From assembly GCF_023716565.1 (NCBI RefSeq), contig NZ_CP071848.1, forward strand, positions 1,240,001 to 1,304,000: 64,000 bases of DNA, written 5' to 3'. Below are positions 1-7,955 of the stretch, piece after piece. Positions within the stretch are counted from its first letter, which is position 1, and the number at the start of each line of letters is the position of its first letter. The notes beneath the pieces were generated by a model. It was not told the origin of the DNA, did not search any database, and worked only from the letters and a program-made list of their open reading frames with translations. This DNA is from Vibrio sp. SCSIO 43136. Its GTDB lineage: Bacteria; Pseudomonadota; Gammaproteobacteria; Enterobacterales; Vibrionaceae. The position numbers and the translations under genes were made by a program.

Positions 1-207
1 GGTTCATTATCTGCCAAAGGGGGAACCTCTGTGTCTTTAAGTGCAGGAACAGGTCTAACAGCCAAAGCAGGCACTACAGCGACGTTGCAGGGCTTAAATG
101 CCAACGTGAAAGCAGATGTTTCTGCGAGTGTTAAAGGCAGCGCAACGGCAGAGCTAAGCGCCAGTGGGCAAGCGACCGTTAAAGGCGCAATTGTGATGGT
201 GAACTGA
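1..207 (+). CDS. vgrG: T6SS spike protein VgrG, C-terminal fragment
   Basis: An open frame enters from the left edge and ends in TGA at 205-207, encoding 68 residues. They are a repetitive run of small and beta-branched residues with alternating Ala, Lys, Thr, Ser and Val. This resembles the C-terminal beta-helix needle of VgrG, the trimeric spike that sits on the Hcp tube and carries PAAR proteins or effectors. The gp27/gp5-like core lies outside the window, so the assignment rests on this repeat character and on the T6SS genes that follow. The stop overlaps the next ATG by one base. No extra effector domain is seen after the helix. Confidence 0.75.
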   Translation, partial: GSLSAKGGTSVSLSAGTGLTAKAGTTATLQGLNANVKADVSASVKGSATAELSASGQATVKGAIVMVN

Positions 208-785
208 TGAAGAAGATCCCTTTTACTCATGCCCACATGGTCTTAAAGCGAATGGACCTTGAGCCTAAAGAGCTTGAGAAGATCGATATTGAGATTAGCC
301 CGCAGGCACTTGTTGAACAGTGGTTTAACGAAAAGTCCTACATATTACTTGCACAGTTTTACGCCCATGCTTTGCCTATGCGCGAAGGGCTTTGGTGGGG
401 CAAGCTGGCACTCGATGTTCGAAAAAGTGTCTGGACAGATAAAGAGAATGCATTGCTCGGTGCCTGTGAGCACTGGGTGAGAGATCCCAATGAAGGACTG
501 AGACGTCAAATCGAAGCGCAGCTAGACAAGTTAGAAAATGATCGAGCAGTGAGATGGCTCGGACAAGCGGTATTTTGGAGCGGGGTTGGCAGTATTGCCC
601 CAATTGATAACCCAGTGGTAATGCCGGATGAGTCACTGTATTGCAAAGCATTAGCCGGTGCGGTGAACACCGCAGCGGCGATTCCCGAGTGGGACAAGTT
701 TGATAGCTATTACCGCTCAATCTTTGCGATTGCCAAAGACATTGCGGACGGTGGCAGCGGTGTGATTAAAGAAGGAGTGCTGTAA
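207..785 (+). CDS. VgrG-linked small T6SS protein (DUF6931-like)
   Basis: This 192-residue protein is probably cytoplasmic, with no signal peptide or membrane segment. It is rich in Trp and Leu helices, for example around EGLWWGKLALDV and RWLGQAVFWSG. It resembles the uncharacterised family (DUF6931 as I recall it) found beside vgrG and PAAR genes in Vibrio T6SS clusters. That family match is from memory and not certain. It overlaps vgrG by one base and the PAAR gene by one base, so the three are translationally coupled. A role as adaptor or chaperone for loading the spike or tip is inferred from position only; no catalytic motif is visible. Confidence 0.6.
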   Translation: MKKIPFTHAHMVLKRMDLEPKELEKIDIEISPQALVEQWFNEKSYILLAQFYAHALPMREGLWWGKLALDVRKSVWTDKENALLGACEHWVRDPNEGLRRQIEAQLDKLENDRAVRWLGQAVFWSGVGSIAPIDNPVVMPDESLYCKALAGAVNTAAAIPEWDKFDSYYRSIFAIAKDIADGGSGVIKEGVL

Positions 786-1084
786 TGCCTTGTGCAGCTC
801 GATTGACAGATATGCATACCTGCCCAATGCAGACACCAGGTACACCACCGATTCCCCACGTGGGAGGGCCGATTGTTGGTCCCGGTGCGCCAACGGTGCT
901 GATTTGCAAAATGCCTGCGGCAAAAATGGGCGACTCACTAGTGTGTGTTGGTCCACCCGATAGCATTGTCAAAGGCAGTGCGACCGTTTTGATCTCTAAG
1001 ACCCCAGCAGCTCGTATGGGGGATACAACCAGTCACGGTGGTTCGATTGTTGTCGGAGCACCAACCGTACAAATCGGCGGTTAG
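785..1084 (+). CDS. PAAR-domain T6SS tip protein
   Basis: A 99-residue protein made almost entirely of a PAAR domain. It has an N-terminal Cys, HTCP and PGTPPIPHVGGPI, then two repeats of the type KMPAAKMGD and KTPAARMGD, ending GAPTVQIGG. PAAR proteins form a zinc-bound cone that sharpens the VgrG spike; conserved His and Cys residues are present. There is no N- or C-terminal toxin extension, so this is a stand-alone tip rather than a specialised effector. The ATG overlaps the preceding TAA. Cargo, if any, would be a separate protein; the next gene downstream is a candidate. Confidence 0.9.
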   Translation: MPCAARLTDMHTCPMQTPGTPPIPHVGGPIVGPGAPTVLICKMPAAKMGDSLVCVGPPDSIVKGSATVLISKTPAARMGDTTSHGGSIVVGAPTVQIGG

Positions 1085-1110
1085 TTAGGAATAAGGAAAC
1101 AGGGACAGTT

Positions 1111-2151
1111 ATGAAAGTTACTTACTCGCTGGGAACCGTAGTGTCTCAGACGTCTATCGTGCCAATGAACAACCCACGTGGACAAATCGAAGATCTGATT
1201 GAACAAGCGAAAGAAGGCAAGAAGAAACTCGATAACTTTATGCTTAGGTTGACGCGTACGGTGAACAATCCGGGTGGCGAAAAGATCACATACCAACGTG
1301 CGGCGAACAAGCTGCGTAGCCGTGTTGCTGAGAAATGCGGTATCAAAGATTGGAATGATCCTTCGAAAGATGAGCCGGGAATGAAGAGCCCACTTGCGGT
1401 GAAAGATATCGCTCGTGCAACCATCATTTTTTCGACCATCGCTCAGATGTGCGCAGTACGTGATTACATCTATCAAACCGAAGAATTCCAAGCGATTAAG
1501 GATAAACAGTCTCCTGCAGTAAAAGACTTATGGTCTAAAGGCGTTGAGGACGAGTATAAGGACGTTAAATTCTTCCTACAGGTCAAGATCCCGCACCATG
1601 GTGTCACTATTCCTCATATTGTTGAGCTGCAACTTAACGTCTCGCAGATGTCACGCGGAAAGCAGTATGGACATGCGTTTTACAACCTATCTCGTTTGGC
1701 CACCATTGAAGGTGAAACTCGCTTTGTTTGGGATGATCCTCGTTGTCAAATAGAAGTGCCAGGAAAAATAAAAGGCAAAGTGGGTATGAAGCTTCGTACC
1801 GCACTGACTCAATGTCGCAGTATGGCGAATGGTGACCAAGAAGTTCTACTGGCGACGAACATTTTGTCTCGCATGTTACAAACCAAGTTACGTTACGCCA
1901 GAGATCATGAAGTCACAGATCCAGAAACAGGGGAAGTGACGGTCAAACATAACGTCTATCTAAATGGGTCAAGACCGCTAATCATCAATTGTGGTCCTTA
2001 CGATTTCCAAGCTCAAGGTAACCAAGATTCAGATGCAGCTCAGGCGTGGGCGATTTGCCGCCTTTCAGGTTTCGTATGGAGCGCATTTACCCGATTTGCT
2101 AACAGCCCAGGTATTACAGGCACAGCTTCTAACTGGTTTGCCGAGCACTAA
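1111..2151 (+). CDS. RelA/SpoT-fold nucleotidyltransferase-like protein in T6SS tip cluster
   Basis: A 346-residue protein with no signal peptide or membrane segment. Residues about 60-195 contain motifs of the RelA/SpoT synthetase fold: a basic stretch (YQRAANKLRSR), D-I-A-R-A-T-I-I-F near residue 99, YKDVKFF near 149, then VELQLN (E172, Q174) and KQYGHAFYN (H188). The order D..R, YKDxx, ExQ and H matches (p)ppGpp synthetase-like nucleotidyltransferases, including toxin versions that use the E-Q-N pattern. The C-terminal 150 residues have no family I recognise. It lies between PAAR and tssA, 14 bases before tssA, with no separate immunity-like gene next to it. It could be a secreted nucleotide-modifying effector or a conserved accessory protein; the sequence does not decide. 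Confidence 0.6.
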   Translation: MKVTYSLGTVVSQTSIVPMNNPRGQIEDLIEQAKEGKKKLDNFMLRLTRTVNNPGGEKITYQRAANKLRSRVAEKCGIKDWNDPSKDEPGMKSPLAVKDIARATIIFSTIAQMCAVRDYIYQTEEFQAIKDKQSPAVKDLWSKGVEDEYKDVKFFLQVKIPHHGVTIPHIVELQLNVSQMSRGKQYGHAFYNLSRLATIEGETRFVWDDPRCQIEVPGKIKGKVGMKLRTALTQCRSMANGDQEVLLATNILSRMLQTKLRYARDHEVTDPETGEVTVKHNVYLNGSRPLIINCGPYDFQAQGNQDSDAAQAWAICRLSGFVWSAFTRFANSPGITGTASNWFAEH

Positions 2152-2165
2152 TTGGGGGAATTCGA

Positions 2166-3497
2166 ATGTTTGAAGAGCTGTTAAACCCCATTTCAGACGA
2201 CGCTGCTGGGGGCGAGTATCTAAAGGATAACCGAGCACTGTTTCGAGGCTATCGTAACGCCTTCAATATGGCTCAGTCTTCTTTTCGCCAATTAGTGGAA
2301 ACACCGGACGCTCTTGAAGACGCTCAGTTGGTGAATCTCAACAGTAACAACTGGCACGAGTTAGAAACCCAGTGTCGAGACTGTTTGACCAACAAATCGA
2401 AAGATCTCGAGATATTTGCATGGTTCACAACAGCGCAAGTTTTTGGCCGTGAACCGTACCAGAATTTGAGCTCGTCTATCACCACACTAGAGCAGCTGTT
2501 TGAAAAATATTGGGATGATCTTCAGCCAATATTGCCTGAGAAAAAACGCCGTGGGGACACGGAAGAGAAACAGCAACAAGAGGTGGTAGAACACAAGCTA
2601 AAACCTCTGTTGCAGCTGGTGGGTGACACTGCAGAAAGTGGTTTGCTCTACATGCCAATGCAGATGTTGCCTTTGGTTGGCGATGTTGATTATGGCCAGT
2701 TCTATGCCGCTGAAAAAGCAGGCACCTTGAGCGGTCTAAAAGAGCAAGCGGAGTCACTCTTCTCCCAAGAACAAAGTGAACTGACTGCTCGCATAAAGCA
2801 ACTTGGGGAAATGATCGATGGCCTGAAACGCATTGATCAGCTGGTGAGCACCAAGTGCGCCGATATTGGAGCGCAGGGAATAAGCTTCCGTTTTTTGCGT
2901 GAATCTGCAGAGCGTCTGCTCAATGCGATTCAATACCTCGTGGGGGAAAAATACAGTCACTGGCCGCTCGACCCAGAGCCAGAAGTGGTTGAAACCCCGG
3001 AACCAGCGGCTGAGCTGAGCAACGATATTGCAGCAGAGCCGACCACAGAGGCTGCTGCCGCTGTGTCTGCACCTGCACCTGTTCAAGCGACTCAAGCTCA
3101 AGTTATGGTGCCAGTGTCTGCGGTGAATAACCGCAAACAAGCACTCTCAGACTTGCAAAGAATCGCTGATTATTTTGAAACCAACGAGCCTCACAGCCCG
3201 ATATACCTGCTGTTGAAACGAGCGATTCGTTGGGGGCAAATGCCTTTACCAGAGCTGTTGCAAGAGCTGGTTGGGGAAAATAGCGCTGTTCAAACTCGAA
3301 TAGAACAGCTTTCTGGGCTGGAGAGTGCTGCCTATGAGTCGACGGTGTCGGCCAGTGTCGCACCGCAGCCTATTGCAACACCAAAAGTTGAAACGAATTC
3401 TGCACCTACGGTGTCAATGCCGGAGGAAGAGAATACCCATTCATCACCGCCTAAGAAAGATGAGTCCGATGGTGGCTTGGCGGCGATGGAGTGGTAG
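2166..3497 (+). CDS. tssA: T6SS assembly protein TssA
   Basis: A 443-residue cytoplasmic protein beginning with the ImpA_N signature (MFEELLNPISDDAAGGEYL). TssA organises baseplate and sheath polymerisation. Residues 1-270 form the conserved N-terminal and middle region. Residues about 275-325 are a Pro/Ala/Glu-rich linker, followed by NNRKQALSDLQRIADYFETNEPHSP with PIYLLLKRAIRWGQMPLPELL, typical of the C-terminal domain of short TssA proteins. The tail after 390 is disordered. ATG follows a GGGGGAA ribosome site. It opens the structural part of the operon. Confidence 0.9.
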   Translation: MFEELLNPISDDAAGGEYLKDNRALFRGYRNAFNMAQSSFRQLVETPDALEDAQLVNLNSNNWHELETQCRDCLTNKSKDLEIFAWFTTAQVFGREPYQNLSSSITTLEQLFEKYWDDLQPILPEKKRRGDTEEKQQQEVVEHKLKPLLQLVGDTAESGLLYMPMQMLPLVGDVDYGQFYAAEKAGTLSGLKEQAESLFSQEQSELTARIKQLGEMIDGLKRIDQLVSTKCADIGAQGISFRFLRESAERLLNAIQYLVGEKYSHWPLDPEPEVVETPEPAAELSNDIAAEPTTEAAAAVSAPAPVQATQAQVMVPVSAVNNRKQALSDLQRIADYFETNEPHSPIYLLLKRAIRWGQMPLPELLQELVGENSAVQTRIEQLSGLESAAYESTVSASVAPQPIATPKVETNSAPTVSMPEEENTHSSPPKKDESDGGLAAMEW

Positions 3498-3542
3498 TAA
3501 CTTCATATTGGAAATGAAACTTAAAGGAAAGGGGAATAAAAC

Positions 3543-4067
3543 ATGGCTTCTATCTTCATGCGAATCGAAGGTCTTGACAACATTAAGGGTGCAGCGACCG
3601 TTGGTGATATCGGTGGTAAGAAAGGCTTCTTCGCAATCGACACAATGAGTTGGGGTGCAAACCGTGGTGTGTCAGTGGATGTGGGTAACGCAAACAATGC
3701 TGACAAAGGTATGGTTTCGTTGGATGCAGTGAGCATTTCTCGTACATCAGACGGTGCTTCACCACACTTAACAACTTTCCTTTTTGCACCAGGTGCAGAA
3801 GGTCAAAAAGTTGAAATCCTATTGACGAAACCTTCTCGTGATGGTGCTGGTGCAGATCCATACCTAGTGCTGACGCTTGAGAAAGCTCGTATTTCTGGTT
3901 ACAGCATTGAAGGTTCTAACGGTCAGTTACCAACAGAAGACTTCAAACTGACTTACACCACACTGACTAAGGTTTATTACAACGAAGGCGACGGCGGTAA
4001 GATCGAGAAAGGACATACCGTTAAGTTTGACTGTACGACAGGCCAGCTTGAATCAAAAGCAGGCTAA
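3543..4067 (+). CDS. hcp: T6SS tube protein Hcp
   Basis: A 174-residue Hcp-family protein that forms stacked hexameric rings making the inner T6SS tube. It starts MASIFMRIEGLDNIKG and carries the usual Hcp features: an extended loop (DGASPHLTTFLFAPG), a beta-strand core and a C-terminal strand ending in GHTVKFDCTTGQLESK. No C-terminal effector domain is fused. It is preceded by AAAGGAAAGGGG, a strong ribosome site suited to a highly made structural protein, and sits alone between tssA and tssB with short gaps. Length matches the family. Confidence 0.9.
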   Translation: MASIFMRIEGLDNIKGAATVGDIGGKKGFFAIDTMSWGANRGVSVDVGNANNADKGMVSLDAVSISRTSDGASPHLTTFLFAPGAEGQKVEILLTKPSRDGAGADPYLVLTLEKARISGYSIEGSNGQLPTEDFKLTYTTLTKVYYNEGDGGKIEKGHTVKFDCTTGQLESKAG

Positions 4068-4090
4068 TTCACACATAAAGGAGATGCGAC

Positions 4091-4597
4091 GTGGCTTTGA
4101 ATTCGCAGCATAAACGAGTGAGTAAGAACCGGGTAAGCATTACCTATGACGTTGAATTGAACGGAGCGGTAGAAAACAAAGAACTGCCATTCGTTGTCGG
4201 CGTGATCGGTGATTTCTCGGCTCACAAAGAAGACAAGGAAGAGATCGAAGATCGTACTTTCTATCAAATTGACAAAGACAACTTTGACACAGTGTTAAGC
4301 CGTGTTGGTCCAGAGTTGAAACTAAAGGTTGATAACACGCTAGCAGACGACGACAGTCAGTTTGAAGCGAACCTTAAGTTCAACTCAATGAAAGACTTCA
4401 AACCGGATGCACTGATCGAGCAAGTTGATCCGTTGAAGAAGTTGGCGGAAACCCGTCAGCAGTTAAAAACATTGCTATCTAAGGCAGACCGTTCACGTGA
4501 CCTAGAAAAGCTGCTTAAAGAAGTATTGCAAAGTGCTGATCAGATTGCAGCGCTTTCAAGTGAGCTAGGCATCGAAAGCAAGGGAGGTGACGAATGA
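4091..4597 (+). CDS. tssB: T6SS sheath small subunit TssB
   Basis: A 168-residue ImpB/VipA-family protein. TssB and TssC form the contractile sheath around the Hcp tube. The N-terminal part (QHKRVSKNRVSITYDVEL, then KELPFVVGVIGDFS) and the C-terminal helix (ETRQQLKTLLSKADRSRDLEKLL) are family hallmarks. The start is GTG at 4091, chosen because AAAGGAG lies about 7 bases upstream and no in-frame ATG precedes the conserved start. The stop overlaps the tssC start (ATGA), which favours equal production of both subunits. Confidence 0.95.
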   Translation: MALNSQHKRVSKNRVSITYDVELNGAVENKELPFVVGVIGDFSAHKEDKEEIEDRTFYQIDKDNFDTVLSRVGPELKLKVDNTLADDDSQFEANLKFNSMKDFKPDALIEQVDPLKKLAETRQQLKTLLSKADRSRDLEKLLKEVLQSADQIAALSSELGIESKGGDE

Positions 4598-6072
4598 GTG
4601 CTGAACTAGAGAAAGAAACTGGCGCAGCTGCGGCTGCTGAAGCAGGCAGTTTTCTCGACCGTGCAATCGCTGCAACTAACCAAACACCAGAGAGCGAAAC
4701 TAAAGAGCTGTTCTCTGTGTTGGCTGAGCAAGCACTAAGCGGTACGGTAACTTGGGATAAAAACCTAACCAAGACCATCGAAAATGCGATCGCAGAAATC
4801 GATGTTCAAATGTCTCGTCAATTGTCAGAAATCATGCAGCAAGATGACTTCCAACGTTTGGAAGGCTCTTGGCGTGGTTTGAGCAAGTTAGTGACGGAAA
4901 GTGAAACGGGCCAATCGCTGAAAATTCGCCTAGCGGACTACAGCAAAGATGAATTGCTAGAGCAATTTGAAGATGCTCCAGCGGTCGATCGTAGCCCATT
5001 GTTCGACACTTTGTACCAGAAAGAATTTGGTACCGCAGGTGGTGAACCATACGGTGCTTTGATTGGTGATTACACCTTTAGCCATAAAGACGAAGATGTT
5101 GCACTTCTACGTTACATGGGTGAGACCGCAGCAGCTAGCCACGCACCGTTTGTGGCCGCCGCTAATCCTGAAATGTTTGAGTTCGATTCTTTCGAAACGT
5201 TTGATGAAGGTAAACCAGTCGCAGCAGGCTTTGACTCTCCTGCATACGCTTCTTGGAATGCTTTCCGTGAAAGTGATGATGCACGTTATGTTGTGTTAAC
5301 ACTTCCTCAGACACTGGCTCGTCTACCATACGGTGAGAAAGGGCTAGGAACGGATGCGTTTGCTTTTGAAGAGCTGAACACTGACGCTGACGGCAATCCT
5401 AAACCAGAAGATAACTCTCAGTTGGTTTGGTCTAACGCCGCTTATGAGATGGGTTTGAAAATGACTCAGGCACATACTCAGTTTGGCTGGTGTACGGCGA
5501 TTCGTGGCCTAGAGAATGGTGGTAAAGTTGAAAACCTACCTAACCTGACTTACAAGTCAGAGGCGGGCGATCTTCTACAGCAATGTCCTATCGAAGTTAA
5601 CCTGACTGATGAGCGTGAGAAAGAGCTATCAGATCTTGGTTTCTTGCCTTTGGTTCACTACAAGAGCACCAACTACGGTGTGTTCATCGGTAGCCAAACC
5701 ACTCAGAAACCAAAAGTGTACGCCGATCCTGATGCCACTGGTAACGCCGCCATTTCTGCTCGCCTGCCGTACATCATGGCAAGTAGCCGAATTGCGCATT
5801 ACCTAAAAGTGATGGGTCGTGACATGCTGGGTTCTAACCTAGAAGCGACAGATGTGCAGAAGCAACTACAAACTTGGATTGACCAATACACCAACTCTGG
5901 TGCTATGGGTAACGCAGAGCGTTCTAAAACACCGCTGTGTGAATCTCAGATCCAGGTCGTAGAGCAGCCAGGTAAACCGGGCGCATACTCTGCCGTTGCA
6001 CACCTAAGACCATGGCTACAAATGGAGGAGTTAACTACCTCTGTTCGTATGGTTACTAAGATCCCAGGTTAA
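4594..6072 (+). CDS. tssC: T6SS sheath large subunit TssC
   Basis: A 492-residue EvpB/VipB-family protein, full length for TssC. The conserved core includes FQRLEGSWRGLSKLV, GEPYGALIGDYTF, FGWCTAIRGLENGG, the RIAHYLKVMGRDMLGS stretch and a C-terminal ARPWLQMEELTTS-like end (here HLRPWLQMEELT). It interlocks with TssB to build the sheath that TssH later disassembles. It overlaps tssB by four bases. A second, more divergent TssC-like gene follows. Confidence 0.95.
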   Translation: MSAELEKETGAAAAAEAGSFLDRAIAATNQTPESETKELFSVLAEQALSGTVTWDKNLTKTIENAIAEIDVQMSRQLSEIMQQDDFQRLEGSWRGLSKLVTESETGQSLKIRLADYSKDELLEQFEDAPAVDRSPLFDTLYQKEFGTAGGEPYGALIGDYTFSHKDEDVALLRYMGETAAASHAPFVAAANPEMFEFDSFETFDEGKPVAAGFDSPAYASWNAFRESDDARYVVLTLPQTLARLPYGEKGLGTDAFAFEELNTDADGNPKPEDNSQLVWSNAAYEMGLKMTQAHTQFGWCTAIRGLENGGKVENLPNLTYKSEAGDLLQQCPIEVNLTDEREKELSDLGFLPLVHYKSTNYGVFIGSQTTQKPKVYADPDATGNAAISARLPYIMASSRIAHYLKVMGRDMLGSNLEATDVQKQLQTWIDQYTNSGAMGNAERSKTPLCESQIQVVEQPGKPGAYSAVAHLRPWLQMEELTTSVRMVTKIPG

Positions 6073-6111
6073 TACTGGACTTAGGAAAGGTAACAGGGAT
6101 AAGACGACAGG

Positions 6112-7539
6112 ATGTTAAGTAGCGACTTTCAGCACCAACTTAATCAGCTTGACTCGACGGATGAGCAATTCGTCGAGCAGGCGCTTGAGTTGATCTATCA
6201 ATTAGATCCTGAAATGTTGCGCAATCAGCAAAGTTTATTGTCTTCAATAAGCTTGCTGATTGCAGATATAGACGCAGCCATTTCAACGCAAGTGTCTGAG
6301 ATCTTGCATCATCCTGAGTTCAGTGCGCTTGAAGCAAGCTGGAGTGGGGTCGAGTCCCTGGTTTCTTTACCGATTAATTACCACAAAACCAATGTAAGAC
6401 TATTAGATTTTTCGTGGGATGAGTTGTCTCATGAGCTTAACTCATCGGTCTCATTGCGAAGAACCACACTGTTTAACCTCATCGGCAACAAAGAACTTAA
6501 TACTTCTGGGGGCAAGCCGTTTGGTATGGTGGTGGTAGATCATGATATCTCGATGAACCTTGATGGCGATTATGACGATATCTATACCCTAGAGTTACTT
6601 TCAGAGCTCGGTGACCTCTGTTTGTGTCCATTTATTTTATCGATGGCTGAAGACTTTTTTGGTGAGTCTGGCGCTGACTGGCTTTCAGATACACAGCGAA
6701 TCGAGAAAATATTGGCCGGTGCAGAGTACCAATCTTGGCAACGGCTAAGAGAAAAGAGTTCCTCCCGATTTATTGGCGTGGTGATGCCCAAAGTGCGCTT
6801 TCGTCACGCATACAACCATAGTGATAGCAACCAGATCGTATTTTCAGAGCGACACCGCTCTCCATCTGGTGTTTGGGGCAATGCTGGCTATCTATTTGCT
6901 TCAACAGCGATGCGAGAATTTAACCGAATCAACTGGTTTGGCTTTATGAAATCTCGCTGGCAAGATAAGTACGCAGGCGCACTGGTTAATGTTCCAGAAT
7001 CGAGTGCACAAACCTTGGTTCACCGCGAGCCTCGTGCCGATATCAATATCTTTACCCCAATGGGGATTTTCTATTCTGATCATGGATTTATTCCACTATG
7101 TCACAGTTCAACTACGGAGAAATATTTCTTCCGAGGTAATCCATCGATATGGAATTGTGAGTCCGATGATCTAGAGGCCGTGAACGGCCAGATTCAAACC
7201 ACGCTGATGATCTGCCGTGTAGCACATTATCTAAAAGTACAGATCCGAGGCATGATCGGTAATTTTCAAACGGCAGATGAGTGTGAGTTATTCCTCAATA
7301 ACTGGTTAGACAAATACACCAGTAATTTGGTCAACGCTGACGAAGCAACCCTAGCCAAGTACCCGTTAAGTAAAGGGCGTGTGATCGTCAAAGAAATCGC
7401 AGGGCAAAAAGGGCGATTTACCTGTGATGTGCACGTTAAACCACAGTATCAATTTGATAATGTCTGCGGCGAAGTTTTGCTTTCGACCGATCTTGGACCC
7501 GAAACAGGTGGTACAGGGTATCAAGGAGGGCTGCGATGA
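6112..7539 (+). CDS. Second, divergent TssC-like sheath protein
   Basis: A 475-residue paralogue of TssC. It keeps the general layout (EFSALEASWSGVESLV, GGKPFGMVVVDHDIS, ICRVAHYLKVQIRGMIG) and ends in CDVHVKPQYQFDNV, matching the TssC C-terminal strand. Between these landmarks it differs strongly from the upstream TssC. Tandem TssC-like genes occur in some T6SS clusters. Whether this one enters the sheath, caps it or acts at the baseplate is unknown. It overlaps tssE by four bases and so belongs to the same transcript and coupling chain. Confidence 0.8.
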   Translation: MLSSDFQHQLNQLDSTDEQFVEQALELIYQLDPEMLRNQQSLLSSISLLIADIDAAISTQVSEILHHPEFSALEASWSGVESLVSLPINYHKTNVRLLDFSWDELSHELNSSVSLRRTTLFNLIGNKELNTSGGKPFGMVVVDHDISMNLDGDYDDIYTLELLSELGDLCLCPFILSMAEDFFGESGADWLSDTQRIEKILAGAEYQSWQRLREKSSSRFIGVVMPKVRFRHAYNHSDSNQIVFSERHRSPSGVWGNAGYLFASTAMREFNRINWFGFMKSRWQDKYAGALVNVPESSAQTLVHREPRADINIFTPMGIFYSDHGFIPLCHSSTTEKYFFRGNPSIWNCESDDLEAVNGQIQTTLMICRVAHYLKVQIRGMIGNFQTADECELFLNNWLDKYTSNLVNADEATLAKYPLSKGRVIVKEIAGQKGRFTCDVHVKPQYQFDNVCGEVLLSTDLGPETGGTGYQGGLR

Positions 7540-7955
7540 GCTTTTGGAGCACGTTTCTTGATAAAAGCGACAGCAATGATTCGCTTTTAGAGTCGGTTCG
7601 ATACCAACTGACCGCTCTTTTAAACTCTGAAGCGCCGATGCGCAAAGTCTCGCACCAGTTTCCTAATGTGGAGGCATCGATTTTAGGGTTTGGTTTGGAT
7701 TGTGCTCACAGCGTTAGCAGTCAGGTTGACCATGACCAGTTTGCCCGCTCGATGGAGTCTTGGGTCAAGCGGTATGAGCCGAGATTGTCTGAAGTTAGTG
7801 TGTTTGTTGAAGAGAGCGATCCCAACAAGAATCTGCTCTGTTTTTCTTTGATGGCCAAAATGAGTACAGAAAAGGGCGACCACGTATTTCTGTTTGATTC
7901 CAATATCAGTATTACTCGCCAAACGGCGAAGTTGGAGGGACAGGAAGTTGTCTGA
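7536..7955 (+). CDS. tssE: T6SS baseplate protein TssE
   Basis: A 139-residue protein of the GPW/gp25 family, the baseplate component that starts sheath assembly. It opens MSFWSTFLDK and includes SVRYQLTALLNSEAPMRKVSHQFPN. It has the family's mid-region GLDCAHSVSSQVDHDQFARSMESWVKRYEPRL and a beta C-terminus. Length is normal. It overlaps the TssC-like gene at its start and the tssF TTG start at its end. Confidence 0.85.
   Translation: MSFWSTFLDKSDSNDSLLESVRYQLTALLNSEAPMRKVSHQFPNVEASILGFGLDCAHSVSSQVDHDQFARSMESWVKRYEPRLSEVSVFVEESDPNKNLLCFSLMAKMSTEKGDHVFLFDSNISITRQTAKLEGQEVV

Noticed and set aside
717..1491. Antisense open frames under the PAAR and RelA-like genes
   Set aside because: They mirror strong coding sequence on the + strand and have no start signals.
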